Positions 32,816-46,890 of a DNA stretch of 64,000 bases are shown one piece after another. The first letter of the stretch is position 1, and each line of letters starts with the position of its first letter. The DNA is from Mya arenaria (lineage: Eukaryota > Mollusca > Bivalvia > Myida > Myidae): assembly GCF_026914265.1 (NCBI RefSeq), contig NC_069127.1:65669080-65733079 (forward strand), given 5' to 3'. The position numbers were made by a program, and so were the translations under genes. Under the pieces are notes generated by a model. The model did not search any database. It worked only from the letters and a program-made list of their open reading frames with translations, and had not been told where the DNA came from.

Positions 32816-34694
32816 CCTTCATCTTCGAATGGGGGCATACTTCAAATATTGGGGGAAAAAACATTGTGTCAAAAAGAATATGTTAACGTCTCCAATTGAA
32901 CTGTTTAAACAGAAGGTACAAGATAACATTTAACGTGATGTCATCAAATTTGATAATACGGCGATATACTGCCGTCTTATTTATGAATAAGAGATAAAAC
33001 CCACGTGACTTATTGGTCAAGTTTACGGCAAAAATAAAAATTAAATATCTCGATTCATGTAGGTTTATTTAAAGATAACTTCATTGGTACTGGGGGAAAT
33101 CTTGTCACATAAACCACGTAATTAAGATCACATTCCATGGCTACATAAAACTTATAAATGGAAGAATTCTGTAGAACTGTTTATTTTCGCAAGCACGCAC
33201 TATGGAAACAACTATTTCAGATTCATATTAATGGGGTGAAAATGCTGCTATTTTTTACTTAATTAAAGGCAGGGGTAATAGTATAAAAGGCAGACAGTCA
33301 GAAAAAATGCCCACTTCACTTGACCTCACAGAGCTGTCTGCTAGTACAGACTGCCAGTACATTTTTTCAAATATACAAATAATTAACAAACAAAAAAACC
33401 TAAAATTTGCAAGATTGTTCATTAAATGTATCAAAAACATATTTTGTGAATTTCAAGTCTCTCAGACAGTTATAAATACAACTTTCAACTTTCAAATATC
33501 TTTTTGTAACTATCAAACAAATTCAAATTTCCCAGCAATGTTGATTGACAGATCTTGAAAGTTCATGACCCTCTAACAGCCAACTGAATTTCACTACCAT
33601 TTCCTATTTACTACAGGTTTACTATCATAGTTTGATAGTTTGAGATGGCTTATTATAACACAATTCGTAGAAGTATTGGTCATGGTATACGAAACTTTAT
33701 TTATCTCATCTCAAATGAAAAACCAATGGATGAATTCTTATGTACCACTCTGTCCTGAATGACCACAAGCCATGTGCATGTTTACAATCAAAACTGCTGA
33801 CCAGAGCAGACCTCATAAATCCGATTAACCACGCCTCCTCTGCCAAATAGGCTTAATTGCTGTCCGGTAGGATATTTGGGGTCAGGCATCCCGGCCTTTA
33901 AATATTCACCCGACGTTACCTTGAAGAGAAGCTATTTTAATGAAACTTTCATTTACAAGACAGTCATGTTTCGAAACAGCGTCAGCACAAGTTTTTTCTC
34001 CTCAAGACATTGTTACATTTTGTGTCACATGCAAAGCAATGCAAAAACGTAGGGATTACTTTGTCCGGCGTCGTTGTCCACTTTATCGTTAATCTTTCGT
34101 TTCCGATATCGGTCCGTATTCACTTACGTGTAAAAAGTTACATAATATCTTTAATAAAATTATTTTTTACAATTGATGAGATTTTTGTAAAACCTGTTAT
34201 TTTAAACATGTGAAGTTTTTTTTAAATATTATTGCTCTTCAAAAGCAATTTTACAACGAGTTTAAAAAATGCATTTTTAAGTCTTAATAAGTTCAGACTC
34301 ACGATGTGAGTGAAAACGGATCCAGCAACTTTTAAAAGACTTGGTAAATAGTTTTTAAACAGAGTATTCTCATTGGTCATGGCCAGTAAATGACCTTTGT
34401 TGATTTTTGGATCAGTAACGCCGATTATCAGGGTCATTGCAATGTTTTGGGAACAGTAATAGACAATCCGACAAGCGACACATTCGCAACAATTTAATAT
34501 ATGTGTTTTCTCTTCTTGTTATTTTGTGACGATATGTGTATATTGTTGAATTAATTCCTGTAAATTGTTGAACCTTGTGCCTCTAAACAGGGTCGCTGTC
34601 ATTTTCTTTGTATAGTTTTATGTGTATACTACGCATTTTCTTGAACGTATAAGTTGCTCCTGCGGTGTGAGTTTGTGTTATGTTATCACACTTT
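32816..34694. other. No gene seen
   Basis: 1.9 kb of AT-rich sequence between the array and duplicate copy 2. No recognisable coding or RNA gene. Confidence 0.45.
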
Positions 34695-35899
34695 TACTTT
34701 AAGCATTACCCTTGTTTGCAACTCAAACATCCTACTGACCCGAATCCTTGCAACCGACCTTACCCTAATCTATCCATACATATACGCCCACATAAATCTT
34801 GTCCATGCTTCATCAGTATGCCCGTGTTCGACCGGATTTCGATTAATCAATACAAGCTTGAGTATTTTGTAGGCTCTTTTATAAGAAAAGTATGTTTTAG
34901 GTTTCCTTATGGTCGTCTATGTTCGTTATGAAAGCTGGACGCTGCAATAACACCGTATGCATTCAAACTAGCTTATAAAAACTATGTATGTTTATAGAGG
35001 ACCATTATGTAGTTAACTAGCTATAGCAACTTAAATGGTTAACATACCGTTTTTATTTGATCTTGATATCTAGTAAAATTATGCAAGAGTTAATTTCATT
35101 AAAGTTAGTTTGTGGATAGATTGCAAACAGATGATCAAAAAAAAATCGCAACACAAACTTTATAGTTGCTATGGCCACAAAAACAAAGAAAATATCACTT
35201 TTAGCCTTGAGCCTGCGGTAATTCAAGACGTGTGCATGCTAGGTTAATAATTCTTGGTATATGGATAGAGGTCATTATACTTATCCTCCTCAAAGGGTAT
35301 GATGCACAAAAAAAGAACAACTTGAGTAGTTTTAATCCGGACTTTGTCCTGTCTGTCGAGGGTTTATCTGGCCAAGTCTGTGTGCCCGGGTGATGTATAG
35401 ACTATGCGAATCAATGACCATAAGACTTTTTAAAACGTCTATCAAGATTTGTGTGCAGTTTTTACTCATGTTTTCTATGAAACCCCTAAATATGAGGTTA
35501 TTGCGCAGGGTTCTACCTTCCACATTAAGAGAGTTTTATGCTTGTTTATTATGCACGTTTACAACATTATGTAGGAAGACTATTTCCCTCTCTTGTTCGT
35601 TTCTTATAAAACGAAATTCGTCAATTCCTCGTTCTTGTTCTTCATTATATTTTTATACTCTTATTTATTTATCACAAATCAATACAATCAGCCATAATTT
35701 TGTTTTGTGCATAACAATTTATTTGTATTAAATCACTCAAACTGGCTTTATATATCAAAACAACGAAACACAAAAAGAAGTATTGTGTTCATTCACCTGG
35801 CATTGTGGATTTCTCAAGTTTCACTCAGTGTTTATGCAAAAAGCTACAGAAACAAAGAGTGACGGACATGAGTGTTTATTTCGACAGGGAAATGTCGTT

Positions 35900-37399
35900 T
35901 TAATAATCAGATGGAAATGCATATTCATCATATTCTTCAGAACTTTGTAGACTCATGTTCGAAAAATAGTAGCTTCTGTTTAAATTTTGCTCTGCTCGTC
36001 TTAAGTTTGTTTCGTTTTTCATTATAACATAGTTCAAGATTTCAAACATGATATCATATATTATAAACCAAACAATTGGCGAAATTGAAAAAAAATATAT
36101 AAACCTGTACAGTGCATAACTTATAAAGAAAAGGCGACTGGTGTTTTCAATATAAACAGTAGCGTGGACGATTTTCCCAACAAGAGAAAAACACGAAAAT
36201 CCGAATGGTTTAATATTTCTGATCTCCCCTGTTGAAATATCATAGCTTTGCATGTGAACGCTATAAGTGCTTCTAAAACGAGGCAAAATCCACAACCATA
36301 AGAATGCCATAACGGTTGAAGATAATATGAACATTATTGAGCAAAATTCAAAAAGACCGGATACGTAAAAAAGAAATATGGTTCCATGTAGTATTACTGT
36401 TCCTAACAGCACGGTTCGAAACTGTGAAATGTATGGCTTTCCTAGAATCATAAAATGTATAGGCCAAAGTTTGTATTGCAAAAAAGTAAGTAAAATCAAA
36501 TGCGTCAAGGAAAAGAGGTTGCTGAATCCAAGTGACCGAAAACCAATGTGAAAAAGGGAAAGGCTCTCCGCGTCAGTTTGTTGGCACTTATTATTTTCCA
36601 TTTGAGTCCAGTTTGATTTTGACATATCAGTTTGTTGGCACTTATTATTTTCCATTTGAGTCCAGTTTGATTTTGACATATCAGCCATAAACGTGTGTTG
36701 ATCACCATCACAAAAGTTGCCTCCCCATTTTCTAATATAATCCTGAATATTTTCTATTTCGCGCATTCTGTCGTTGTAACTCATGTGTCGAAGAACAGTG
36801 TGTTCAGAAGGAGTAGAAAATTCGTGCGTATATTTTACAAGGTTGTTGTTGTAAAATATAGACAGCACTATATCACTAAACATAGCCGTGAGCTTTCGGT
36901 TAATGTGTGCATTGTGTAGTGCCTGTCCTTGGCTTTTCCACAGCCTAATCCAAAAGATTGCTTCCATATACTGCTTAAATAAAAGCAGAAAGCAATGATA
37001 GCTCCACAAACATTGCTGGACCTTTTCACAAGGATGACGGCTACTTTCTGTGTCGTTGTAGCCGAAGGCCACTGTGTTTGTTTCTGTTTCGCTACGTTTC
37101 ATACCTTCAATTAAATCGTTCATAAGCCTATTTTCTGGAAAGGCTTTCATGATCACATCCATGTCCTTTCGTCCTTTCCCAATTTTGCATTTTCGCCTAC
37201 AAACTGGACAGTGCAATATGTCACACTCATGGTTTCCTAAACAGTTTTTATTGATTATTGTTTCGATGCACTTTTTGCAAAATGTATGCTGACATGGTAG
37301 TATTCTTGGGCTATCAAACCGTTCCATACAAATTTGACACGTTATAAGGTTTTCATTGATCGTGATGTTGATCTCTTCGTTGGGATACGCCGTCGCCAT
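35900..37399 (-). CDS. RING-type, multi-membrane-segment protein A, copy 2
   Basis: The 499-residue product is identical to that of 1,206-2,705. It has the same C3HC4 RING (C21 to C67), AHINRKLTA at 164-172, the doubled 18-residue stretch and about five hydrophobic segments. It lies within one uninterrupted contig together with fragments F2 and G2 and gene B, so this is the copy to trust if the first one is an assembly redundancy. Its start codon, upstream acceptor and promoter block are also identical. Confidence 0.9.
   Translation of the reverse strand: MATAYPNEEINITINENLITCQICMERFDSPRILPCQHTFCKKCIETIINKNCLGNHECDILHCPVCRRKCKIGKGRKDMDVIMKAFPENRLMNDLIEGMKRSETETNTVAFGYNDTESSRHPCEKVQQCLWSYHCFLLLFKQYMEAIFWIRLWKSQGQALHNAHINRKLTAMFSDIVLSIFYNNNLVKYTHEFSTPSEHTVLRHMSYNDRMREIENIQDYIRKWGGNFCDGDQHTFMADMSKSNWTQMENNKCQQTDMSKSNWTQMENNKCQQTDAESLSLFHIGFRSLGFSNLFSLTHLILLTFLQYKLWPIHFMILGKPYISQFRTVLLGTVILHGTIFLFYVSGLFEFCSIMFILSSTVMAFLWLWILPRFRSTYSVHMQSYDISTGEIRNIKPFGFSCFSLVGKIVHATVYIENTSRLFFISYALYRFIYFFSISPIVWFIIYDIMFEILNYVIMKNETNLRRAEQNLNRSYYFSNMSLQSSEEYDEYAFPSDY
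36573..36680 (-). repeat. Exact 54-bp tandem duplication inside gene A, copy 2
   Basis: Identical to 1,879-1,986: two in-frame units encoding DMSKSNWTQMENNKCQQT. Confidence 0.95.
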
Positions 37400-37407
37400 A
37401 TTAGTTG

Positions 37408-37553
37408 CTAAAATTTAGATTTACGTTGTATCAGTAAATTTTTCAACAATCAATGCATATATGAGGACACACACAAGGTAATAGAAATACTTAAGTTGAT
37501 ATTTAGCAACTTTTGATTGAGACAAAAATATAGAAATTGTAGATTTTACTTAC
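37408..37553 (-). other. Predicted 5' UTR intron of gene A, copy 2
   Basis: Same GTAAGT donor and TTTTAG acceptor as 2,714-2,859. Confidence 0.65.
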
Positions 37554-37633
37554 TCTTTTCGAATAGTACAGTTTTTACAGATTGAAATATACGACGTGCA
37601 CTGTATACTCATTTAAGAATGACATGGCCTCGT

Positions 37634-37854
37634 ATTTAGGACATTCAATTTATTAATATATCACTTATCGACCATTGAGAGGCAAACTGACTTATAAGCA
37701 ATTAAACCGATTATGTATGTAGGACGTTTGAGGTATAAATTGGCATGGTGCATGCATTCTTCAGATAAACACCGACTATCGTTGATTTTAACCTGACATA
37801 CCTGATAAGGAGATACCACAATCGGTCGTTCATATCTAGCGTCGGACTGTTTTC
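37634..37854 (-). promoter_or_regulatory. Conserved upstream block of gene A, copy 2
   Basis: Identical to 2,940-3,160, including TTATCGACCATT and GATACCACAATCGG. Confidence 0.45.
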
Positions 37855-39705
37855 ATATCTGGACTTTTTCATGTAAACTGAGTTTGCGTGGATTGATATT
37901 CTTTATCGGACAATTAAATATTGACTTATATCGTATGCTTAACAACAAAATAATCATTCGTTGTTGTATGAAATTAAGAAACAGATATCTAATTTTCAGT
38001 TGAGGACTCAACATTAACTTTCTAAGAAATGGTCGTTTTTAGGACGAACTATCAAGATAATGTGCATCACGTACTACACAAAGCATAATTCAATGTCGTA
38101 GTTAAAAATCCCTCTTATACAAAAGCATCGTGTACATACGGTTACCGAAAGTCTTCGTTTACGTATGTTTTCTTTGACGTCCTCTTTTTCAGTTTTATTG
38201 AATTTGAAGTGTTTAGTGTAACTTGGGGTTCTAAAACCTTGTGTTGATAACAATAAATTCTTCGTAACTGCAGAAATACTTTGCTGTAAGTTCTAATAGA
38301 ATCACTAGTATTATACTTGTTCAGTAAAATGTCAAGGAAGGAACCACGTCTGTTTCTGGTATTTTACGACATGAATAAATATAGCTGGTCTAACTATTTT
38401 TACTAAACATATGTGAACAAATTGAGGATTAGATGATAAAAAGACTTATAAAAAAGACCGTTTTACGTTCTAAAATTCGTTATCGAATTAAAGACTTCAT
38501 ATGAAACATTTCTGCAAAGTTTAATTAAACACTGTACATATTTTAGATATAAATGAAACTTTTAAAAACTGTAACACAAAGACACATCTGAAAACGTTCG
38601 TTACTATTCTGTAACGAAAAGGTGAACATTGCTAAATGGGGTTAAATATATCATGCAGATATCATGCAGACTAAAGAAGAATTTCATGGACACCTGAGAT
38701 ACAATATCTAGAGCACGCAATGAAAAACATTGTGGTGTTGTGTTGTAACAGTCGTGTATGTGATTACAGTAATTACTAACAATACTTCAATCTATGAAAC
38801 AGAACTAAATTTCATTTCAATATTATATTTTAATTGAATTGGCGACCGGATAAGTGTATTCCTCACACAAAAAAGCAGTTTAAAAAGATTAAACTTCAGT
38901 GCCACTTGGGATTATATATTACAGAAATAATTAAAATTAAAATATAACTATGATAGAGTCTCATGTCTGATAAATATTCGAGGTCCACACGATGCTTCAG
39001 TAAAAAAACAAATGTTTTGAAAACACCAAAGAAATTCCTTCACTGACTCACTATATACTAATGAGGTAGGTAAGTAGGTAAGTGGGCGGAGCATAGCGCT
39101 TTACAAATAGTACCTGATAAGTTGCCGGAATAGACTGGATACATAACTAGAGAAATACAGAACATTTTCAAGTGAAAATTTATATTATGAAATTAAGCTC
39201 CTGTTTCTAAAATAAAGGATTTGAAAAATCATCAATGTTGTCTGGACCAAAGAACAATTTTATCCTACATCCAGATCTTGTTAAGTGAAAACTCGCAGAT
39301 TGGTACTCGATAATTATTTGTACAGTGCACGTTTTTGTGTGTATGCCAAATTAAGTTATGATAACTCATTAGGAGTGTTAAAAATAAGATACCAAAAGCT
39401 GGAACCCTTCAGCAAGTGTTTATATTTGGTCGAATTTTGAAAAAAAAAATGAAAAACATAATTTGCATATAAGCGTAAACAGCTTTACGTCATTCGCTTA
39501 TTGGCATTATCACGTGATGTTTTCAATGTATGGTTGACATGTCAAGGTGTGTAAGCTTTACATAATCGCACTCGGGCCTTGCCGATTTCGCGAGTGCTTA
39601 AATCAGATTAATAGTCATTTTAGGTTTCTGGAGAATAGTGCACAGAATGTAATCCTGGTAACAGCTACCCTGGTTCTTTTGCGAGCAGCAGTGTATAGCA
39701 CTGTC

Positions 39706-39942
39706 ACACGGGACCCCCATTTAACGTCCCTCCCAGAAGTCGATTGGTATGTTTTACTTGTTCTGCGGGGAATCGAACTTACGACCACTGAATTGACAGC
39801 AATTTCATTACCATTAGACCATGAATCCGTCACTAACATGACAGAATATTTAAGTCCTCGTGGTCTAGTGGTTAAGGTAGCCATCATCTTGCGTGAAATA
39901 AAATCTAGACTTTACCGGCGTTGGTTCGCACCCAACTAAAAG
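39706..39942. repeat. Head-to-head pair of tRNA-derived SINE-like elements, copy 2
   Basis: Same as 5,010-5,246: a minus-strand head (box B AGTTCGATTCC) at 39,706-39,827 and a plus-strand head (TGGTCTAGTGGTTA) at 39,851-39,942. Confidence 0.5.
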
Positions 39943-40025
39943 TATTTGTAATACTCTAAATGTATTGTTTTGCATTTCCCATATCATAGAGTAAAATAAC
40001 GATAAAAAGGATTTCAATTTGAATC

Positions 40026-40305
40026 GAGTGGCTATGGAAAATTGCAAATCTCAACATTTCATATTTAAAAAGAGTGGCTATTAGAAACGGGCAATTCTCA
40101 ACATTTCACATTTTTAATTGAGTTGCTATTGAAATGAGCAAAGCTCAACATTTCATATTAAAATCGAGTGGCTATGGAAAAGGGCAAAGCTCAACATTTC
40201 ACATTTGTAATTGAGTTGCTATTGAAAGGAGCAAAGCTCAACATTTCAAATTTGAATGGAGTGGCTATGGAAAAGGGCAAATGTCATGTGTTCAACAAGT
40301 GCACA
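40026..40305. repeat. 47-bp tandem repeat, copy 2
   Basis: Same six units as 5,330-5,609. Confidence 0.85.
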
Positions 40306-40770
40306 CGATCAGAGTCGGTAAAGAAAAAAGCTTGCTTAATCAACGCTATGGACAACAACGACTTGTCTTGATCAGTTTGTTGGCCTGTATCTCTTCAATA
40401 TATATATATATATATATATATATCCAAGCTCATGTTTCCATGTTTTTCAAAGAGTTTGTATAAGTTTCATCAAACAAGTGGATTCCTGGTTGACATATTT
40501 CTTTTTCAACAGCTTCAAGTCTATCTACAGTTGTAGCTTCGCTTAACAAATTGTCGTTGTTTTTGTAATAAATGAGTTTCGTAAAATGTATTGAATCTTG
40601 CCGTAAATTTTCGATTCATGTGAGCGTCAGTTATTGCTCGACCTGTGAAAATGTCCTGCCCGTGCAATTGTATCATCTTATATTTGAACAGTCCACAAAA
40701 AAGTAAAAAAAACAATCCACAAAAAGGATGTTACGTTCTTGCGTTGCCAACTTTGAAGCATGTTATCGGC
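40284..40770 (-). pseudogene. Fragment F2 of the RING-membrane family
   Basis: Same as F1 (5,588-6,075), with DAHMNRKFTARF preserved. It differs only in the internal AT run (40,397-40,423). Confidence 0.75.
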
Positions 40771-41065
40771 TGACGGCGAGGCTAGACACAATAGCATTTC
40801 ATTTGGACATAGCATGATATATCACAACAAATGCCAGTTGTGTCGTTTCATAGATTTCGGCATGATACAAATACCTAAAACCATAACAAGTAAATTGTGT
40901 TTAAGTACGACGTAGAGTACAATTTATGGCGGGAGGGTTCTACGGAATACACGAGACGAAGGTATTTTGTTAATTTATGTTTAATACATCTGCTACACAC
41001 AAATCAGACACACTAATACTATCCCCAGACAAACAGATTGTCGTCTGTGGTTTAATGGAGTTCTA

Positions 41066-41225
41066 ATATTTATGCGAAAATCTACAGAAATAAGCCCAGT
41101 AGCAAAATGTTTAAACATAAACCCGGTTTAATGGCAATGGGCAAACGCCAAAGACCAAGAAACACTGAAGAAAGGCACAAAACACCACAAACAGCACAGT
41201 GCATACATACTATATAAACTAGTTT
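41066..41225 (+). repeat. Interspersed repeat, short form, copy 2
   Basis: Same as 6,371-6,530. Confidence 0.75.
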
Positions 41226-41502
41226 TTTAACACATTTAGTTCATTTGGATACAAATATTTCATAACAGAGAAAAATATTTTGATTGACCAAAAGTTACAT
41301 TCTTTTCGTAAAAGTAATTTGTATACTCCATTCAAATTGTACAAATCAGCAAAAAAAAAAATTATAATAACACATGTCCAACGTAACGAATAATTGCTTA
41401 TTACGCTTAAAGAATGTATTCACAAGACCGACATAGTAGTAACGTTAACACAAAAGTGTTGCCATAATATGATTAACAAGTGGTCATGAATTCAAAAGTG
41501 AT

Positions 41503-41787
41503 AATATTTATGTGAATAACTAGAGGAAAAACCTCAGTAGCCAAAAGTTAAACCCCGTTTAATGGCACAGGGTAAACGCCAAAGACATAGAACACAAAAA
41601 AAAATCACAAGCAAGAAACATGGAACAACAGCACAAGACTCCACAAAAATCACAGTGCTTATTTTCTATATATAAAAAATAGGTATGTGTATCAAGGATT
41701 TTTAGGTACCGCATTGGAACTGTCGGTAAAATGTAAATTTACTGGGGGTTTAAACCAATTTACGTGCACAAACCTCACTCTAATAAG
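41503..41787 (+). repeat. Interspersed repeat, long form, copy 2
   Basis: Same as 6,808-7,092. Confidence 0.75.
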
Positions 41788-42284
41788 GTATGAATTCATA
41801 AGCCAAATTCAATGATCGCTTGTTTATTTCTTAGGTGCAAAAACAATGACCGCCAGTGTGAAGTCATGTTAGTAGAAGCTTTAAGTGATCTTAATATATT
41901 ACGGTGAGACAGTATAATTCCCTTTACGTTCTATACAGTGTTGCCATTCTATAATTCCAGCAGTAGAGGAGATTCTGATTCATCAATTTTATAATAACTA
42001 ATAATGGAAGCATAAGTACAAATATCTGCATACACGTATGTGAACTGAAAACATGCATGACAGAGTATAGAGCTTTCAATGTCTTTTAAAAGCCACTAAA
42101 ATATCATTCGAATCAAACTTTCACATGATTTCAATATTGTCAGCGCAATAGGTCGATTATGATACATATGTTACAGTTCATCGTATCTACGTTAGTCTAT
42201 TGTCACAAGAAAGAGTGGTCTTAGTGTTGAAATCTGCACTGTCATTACGCCACTATACAAAAACAAAAACATTCCGTTTCGTTA

Positions 42285-43060
42285 CAGTGTCATATGCCAT
42301 GGACCAAAGCATGGGCAATATTGAAAACAAATATGTAAACTTGAACAATGCGTAAGCAGTAAACAAGAAGCGACAAACGTTTCCAAAATAAAGAGTTGCT
42401 TATACATGTTTTACAACGAATGAGACAGAATCTTTTGGCAGGATTACATATGGTCTTTATTATGAAATCAATACACAGCAACAAACACAGCTTCTCGTTC
42501 GCCGAGAAATAATCCATAAAACTAAGTACGCTGCGAAAATAAAGGAATGAGTATATAATACAGATCACCATTTCGGAAACCACAAACTTGAGTGAATAAA
42601 AGACTCTGGATATTATTGATTTCAAAAGAATACAATTCAACTGGTTGAAATATCTGATAAGATTAAAATGCAAAAAAGCTAAACGTCTAGAGTTAAAAAG
42701 ATGCAATGAATCATGGACATTGAAAAAAAGGTTGCTAATCCTAGAAAGGGACACACTATGGACAACAAGGACATATCCTGATCAGTTTGTTGGCCACTGA
42801 ACGGGTATTAACGCCAATTAAATATCGCATGTCTTTAAAATTGTTTTCATATGGATCATTATCTTTTTTGATCGATTGATTTCTGATTCAACAGTTGCGA
42901 AACCAGTAGAAATCGACGTAGCTTCGGTTAACAAATCGTCGTTTTTTACATTACTGGAGTCTCGTTACACCGCTCTGCAAACTGCTGTAAACGTGCGGCA
43001 AGTAATCTTGTTAACAGCCTATCAATCTACATATTCAGTTGCATCAAATACTCATTAAAT
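42285..43060 (-). pseudogene. Fragment G2 of the RING-membrane family
   Basis: Same as G1 (7,590-8,365): middle and membrane parts of a family member without RING, frame decayed, directly downstream of gene B. Confidence 0.75.
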
Positions 43061-43064
43061 ACTC

Positions 43065-44486
43065 TCAAGAAAGTAAGATGATTCTTAAATGTTCATTAGC
43101 TCTCGTGGGTCGTTGAATGTCACTATCATACGTAGATAGATAGATACCATTTCTCTGATTATCTAAATGCAATACCATTAAGCATGCAAGTTTTGCTGCA
43201 ATGTCATAAAATATGAACAAGACTATCGGCAACATTGTAGAAGAAGATATACCCTTTACAAATGCATAACAGATAAACAAAAGGCGGCATATGTTCTCCA
43301 CAAAGAGCGTGCTGTGCACAATTTTTCCAATATTTGAGAACTCGTGTGTTTCAACTGCATGAATATTTGTTATGAGTCCTGATGAAATATCAAAGTACTG
43401 CAAATGCATACTGTTCTTGTCGGTGTTTCGATGAAAATGCCACAATATTCAGTAAGCTAAGAAATTTGCTGACACTATTGACAATACAATTGACCACCAC
43501 GTTAGAGCATCGCACATATAAATAAGAAATATACTGCCAAGTACTTTAACCATTCCTATGTATGCCATATGATTCCAGGGTAAATTAAAGTTTTTTAATA
43601 TACAAAAATGCATAGGCCAACGGACATTTTCAAAATTGATATTCATCAGCAGAACCATTAAAGAAAACAAGTTACTAAATCCAACAGAGTGATACGCCAT
43701 GAGCAAAATGCCTTGGCGTTCCGCGTACTTTTGTTGGCACTTATCTGCTGTAGGATGAATCCAGTCAGATTTGGACATTTCTGTTATAAACAGTTGATGA
43801 TTATCACTATGACATAAATGGATTCCACTTTTTTTTATATTTTCCCAAATGCAATTTATTTCTCGCAGTCTGCCATTGAAAATCATTCGATGTTGGATAC
43901 TGGCTGCAACACTAGTCGAAGACATACGTTCAAAAGCTTCATCGCCGATGTTCTCAAATGTTAACAACAAAATTTCGCTGAACATAGCTGTAAGTTTTCG
44001 ATTGATATGCACATAATGGATTGCTTCTTCGCTGCCTTTGAGTACTGTCAACCTATTAAGTGCATCCAAATACTTCTTAAACAGAAACAAGAAGCAATGA
44101 TGAATCCACAGACAATGCTGGACTGTCATGAACATATCAATGTGGCGTCCTTCTTCAAAATCATTAAACGCCACTTTCTTTGTATTTGTCCCCTCAAGCA
44201 ATTCATTCATTAGTTTGTTTTCAGGAAATGCTTTCATTATGGCATTTACATTCCTTTCCCCATTCTCAATTTTGAATTCTCGCAGACAAACTGGACAGTT
44301 AAACATGTAACTCTCATGTTTTACAAAGCAGTTGCTCCTGACTAATATTACAATGCATTTCCTACAAAACGTATGATGGCATGGTAGGATACTTGGGTTA
44401 TCAAACATCTCCATACATATTTGACAAGTCAACAAATTTTCATCGACAGCGATGATTTTTTCTACTTTTGGAAATGCTGTTGCCAT
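43065..44486 (-). pseudogene. RING-membrane family member B, copy 2, with the same in-frame stop
   Basis: Identical in sequence to 8,370-9,791, including TGA at codon 346 where gene C has TTA. The RING (C21 to C67) and the first membrane segments are intact upstream of the stop. The last two membrane segments and tail remain readable in frame after it. Because both copies share the stop, it is not a lone base error in one contig. Confidence 0.85.
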
Positions 44487-44495
44487 TTTTCCCAG

Positions 44496-44624
44496 CTGAA
44501 AGTATAAAGGTATTACGCCATTTTATTGCATAGTTATGTGTTTTAACTGTCTAAGACATGAAGGATAATTTATTTAATTTCAAAGTAAAATTATGACTAA
44601 AAACGATTGAAATATTATATTTAC
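44496..44624 (-). other. Predicted 5' UTR intron of gene B, copy 2
   Basis: Same donor and acceptor as 9,801-9,929. The TTATTCGACCATTGCATTAA motif is at 44,875-44,894. Confidence 0.55.
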
Positions 44625-46494
44625 ATTGTTTGTAAGCCAATTATTTTTATACACTACCACTTCATTGTTAAGGGAAACTTAGTTATAAATTTGAAATGTA
44701 CAGATCAATATTTCAAATGCGGTTTTAAAGAATCTATTCCTTGGATTTCCTAAATGAACGTGTTGTTCGATCTTTGTTCATACTTCATTTCGCTCATTAA
44801 CACAATAGCAATAGAATAGTGGGTAGTGTGGTCTACTTTCATTGATTGTGGAATATAAACGTCAAATAAGCTAGTTATTCGACCATTGCATTAACACTAA
44901 TTATAAATGCTGATGACCAGTGACCCTATATTATTTAGATATAGTTTCAAGGGACATTGCCTGCGTATTACTTTGATGTAAAATAAATGACCGAAAATAC
45001 ACTACGTGTTTTTCACTTTCAACTTGTGATCTTTATTCAATCCAAATCGGACATGACACCACCTTTTTTTGGATCAGAAAGCTGTTTTGTCGTAGTACAT
45101 GTACTTTTAACATTTGTGCATCTACATTCATATGATATCAAAATAGATTCACAAGGAATAGCTAACCGTCAAATATAAAGTAGGCCTGATACCTAAGTCA
45201 TTGGGTTTGTCACGGCAATCTTAATTTGACGAATAATGATACAAGAACTTCAGCCAGTTTTAATGCGACAATCTTAGTGTACGCATTTTTCATGTCTGGT
45301 CACGGTCCGAACGTTCGCTGAGAGTAGATAAACACTTCTCCTATTTACATTTTCTAGTTTGGCGCAGGTGTACGAACGTTTAAGGATAAAATAAGATCAT
45401 GATAATATTGTGTTCTTCTTTATGAAAAAAGAATAAAAAATAGAATGCATACCATTAAGTAAGCAATTCTTTCTTATACACACTACTGCTTCGTCGTGCG
45501 TTTATGTTGCTTAAGTTATAAATTTGAAATGTAATAATCAATATTTAAACACGGTTATAAACATCCTACTCGTGTGATCTCCTCTACAGCGTTTTGTTTT
45601 GAAACTGTATATAACTTAATACTTTCGCTAAACTTTCACCAGTTTGGAAAGTTAAATAGAAATCCTATTTACCTATTTAGCACGATTCCTTTACAGTGAC
45701 TCTCGAAAAACTTTACACCTGTGAATTCCTAATCTTTCAGAATCTAACCATTTATCAACATACCGATTAAGTGCTGATGTGGAAATCGAGGTAGGTTGTG
45801 CCCGTGTGTATGTTATTGTGTGTTGATTATTGTACTTCTTAACAAGATCGATTAGCAGTTCCATACAATTCAATGAACCGTTAGTCTACTGACCCTTATA
45901 AGGTATGATATCGTTCTTAAATGTAAATTTACTGAATATTTTTAGTCAAACGTTCACAATTTTTATTTTCCACTTTCAAATGATGCCACAATAGTACGGG
46001 TTTACCAGGCCATCATATATAGTGTGGGTTGAATATCTTTACTATAAGGTTGTGGACTACCGCGCTTGTCAGTGCATGTTAGTGTATGAGCAGCGATGCA
46101 ATGACTAAAGCATATTTTAATGCGATATATAATTAAAATGATCATAGTGAACGAATATAATAAGAAATATGCAAACTAGACTCGGAGTGTTTTGGCATGA
46201 GACTTCATTTTCTTCAAATATTTTACATTTTCAAATCATTTGAAAGGAAAGATTAGCTAATACTTGTCGCTTTTATTTTTAATAATGTTTTATTTGTTCC
46301 CAGTTTAGTACAATGATGCTTTTTATTATGAAACTCTATGCCCACACAGTTTTAAACCTTTTATTTTATAAGGCAGACTGTGTGTGATGTTCATAGTTTC
46401 AAACAATGACTGCATCTTTATCTTTGAAAAGATTTTGCATTAGGTGCTCTGAATTGTATTTCTCCGTCTGCAGATAGAGTTGGGATCTCTAATC

Positions 46495-46890
46495 ATAGAA
46501 GTACTTGGGGTTTACCTATAGGTTTATAATTATTTCTTTTATTGTTAAGTTTCCTCAAGTTAATGCATACTTTGATAAGATTAACCTTTTGCGTTTTATC
46601 TTTATTTAGAATTGTTCGGATAAAAGTGAGGTTTGTGCACGTAAACTGGTTTAAACCCCCAGTAAATTAACATTTTACTGACCGTTCCAAGGCGGTACCT
46701 AACAACCCTTGATAAACATACCTATTTTTTATGCACTGTGCTGCTTGAGGAGTGTTGTGCTGTTCTCCCTTCTTGTTCGTGATTTCATGTTCTATGTCTT
46801 TAGCGTTTACCCAGTGCCATTAAACCGGTTTGTGTTTAAACTTTTTGCTACTGAGCTTGTTTCTGTAGGTTTTTGACGATTTTCATTTAA
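46495..46890 (-). repeat. Interspersed repeat, full long form
   Basis: The most complete copy, about 395 bp in minus orientation. It runs from the AAACCCCAAGTAC-like 3' end through the hairpin, GGTACCGCC and CACAGTGCAT to CAGAAACAAGCTCAGTAGC near 46,870. The end of duplicate copy 1 falls inside it. Confidence 0.85.

Larger units (their letters stand above)
34695..46739. repeat. 12-kb segmental duplicate, copy 2 (embedded in the larger contig)
   Basis: Same content and order as 1-12,043. Flanks: TTATCACACTTT on the left, and on the right the remaining half of the interspersed repeat. Its intergenic parts (34,695-35,899; 37,855-39,705; 44,901-46,494) hold what is described for copy 1 and nothing further. 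Confidence 0.95.

Noticed and set aside
32439-32933. 164-codon open frame on the plus strand
   Set aside because: It is made of the GACCTTGACC tandem repeat and CCGA run.
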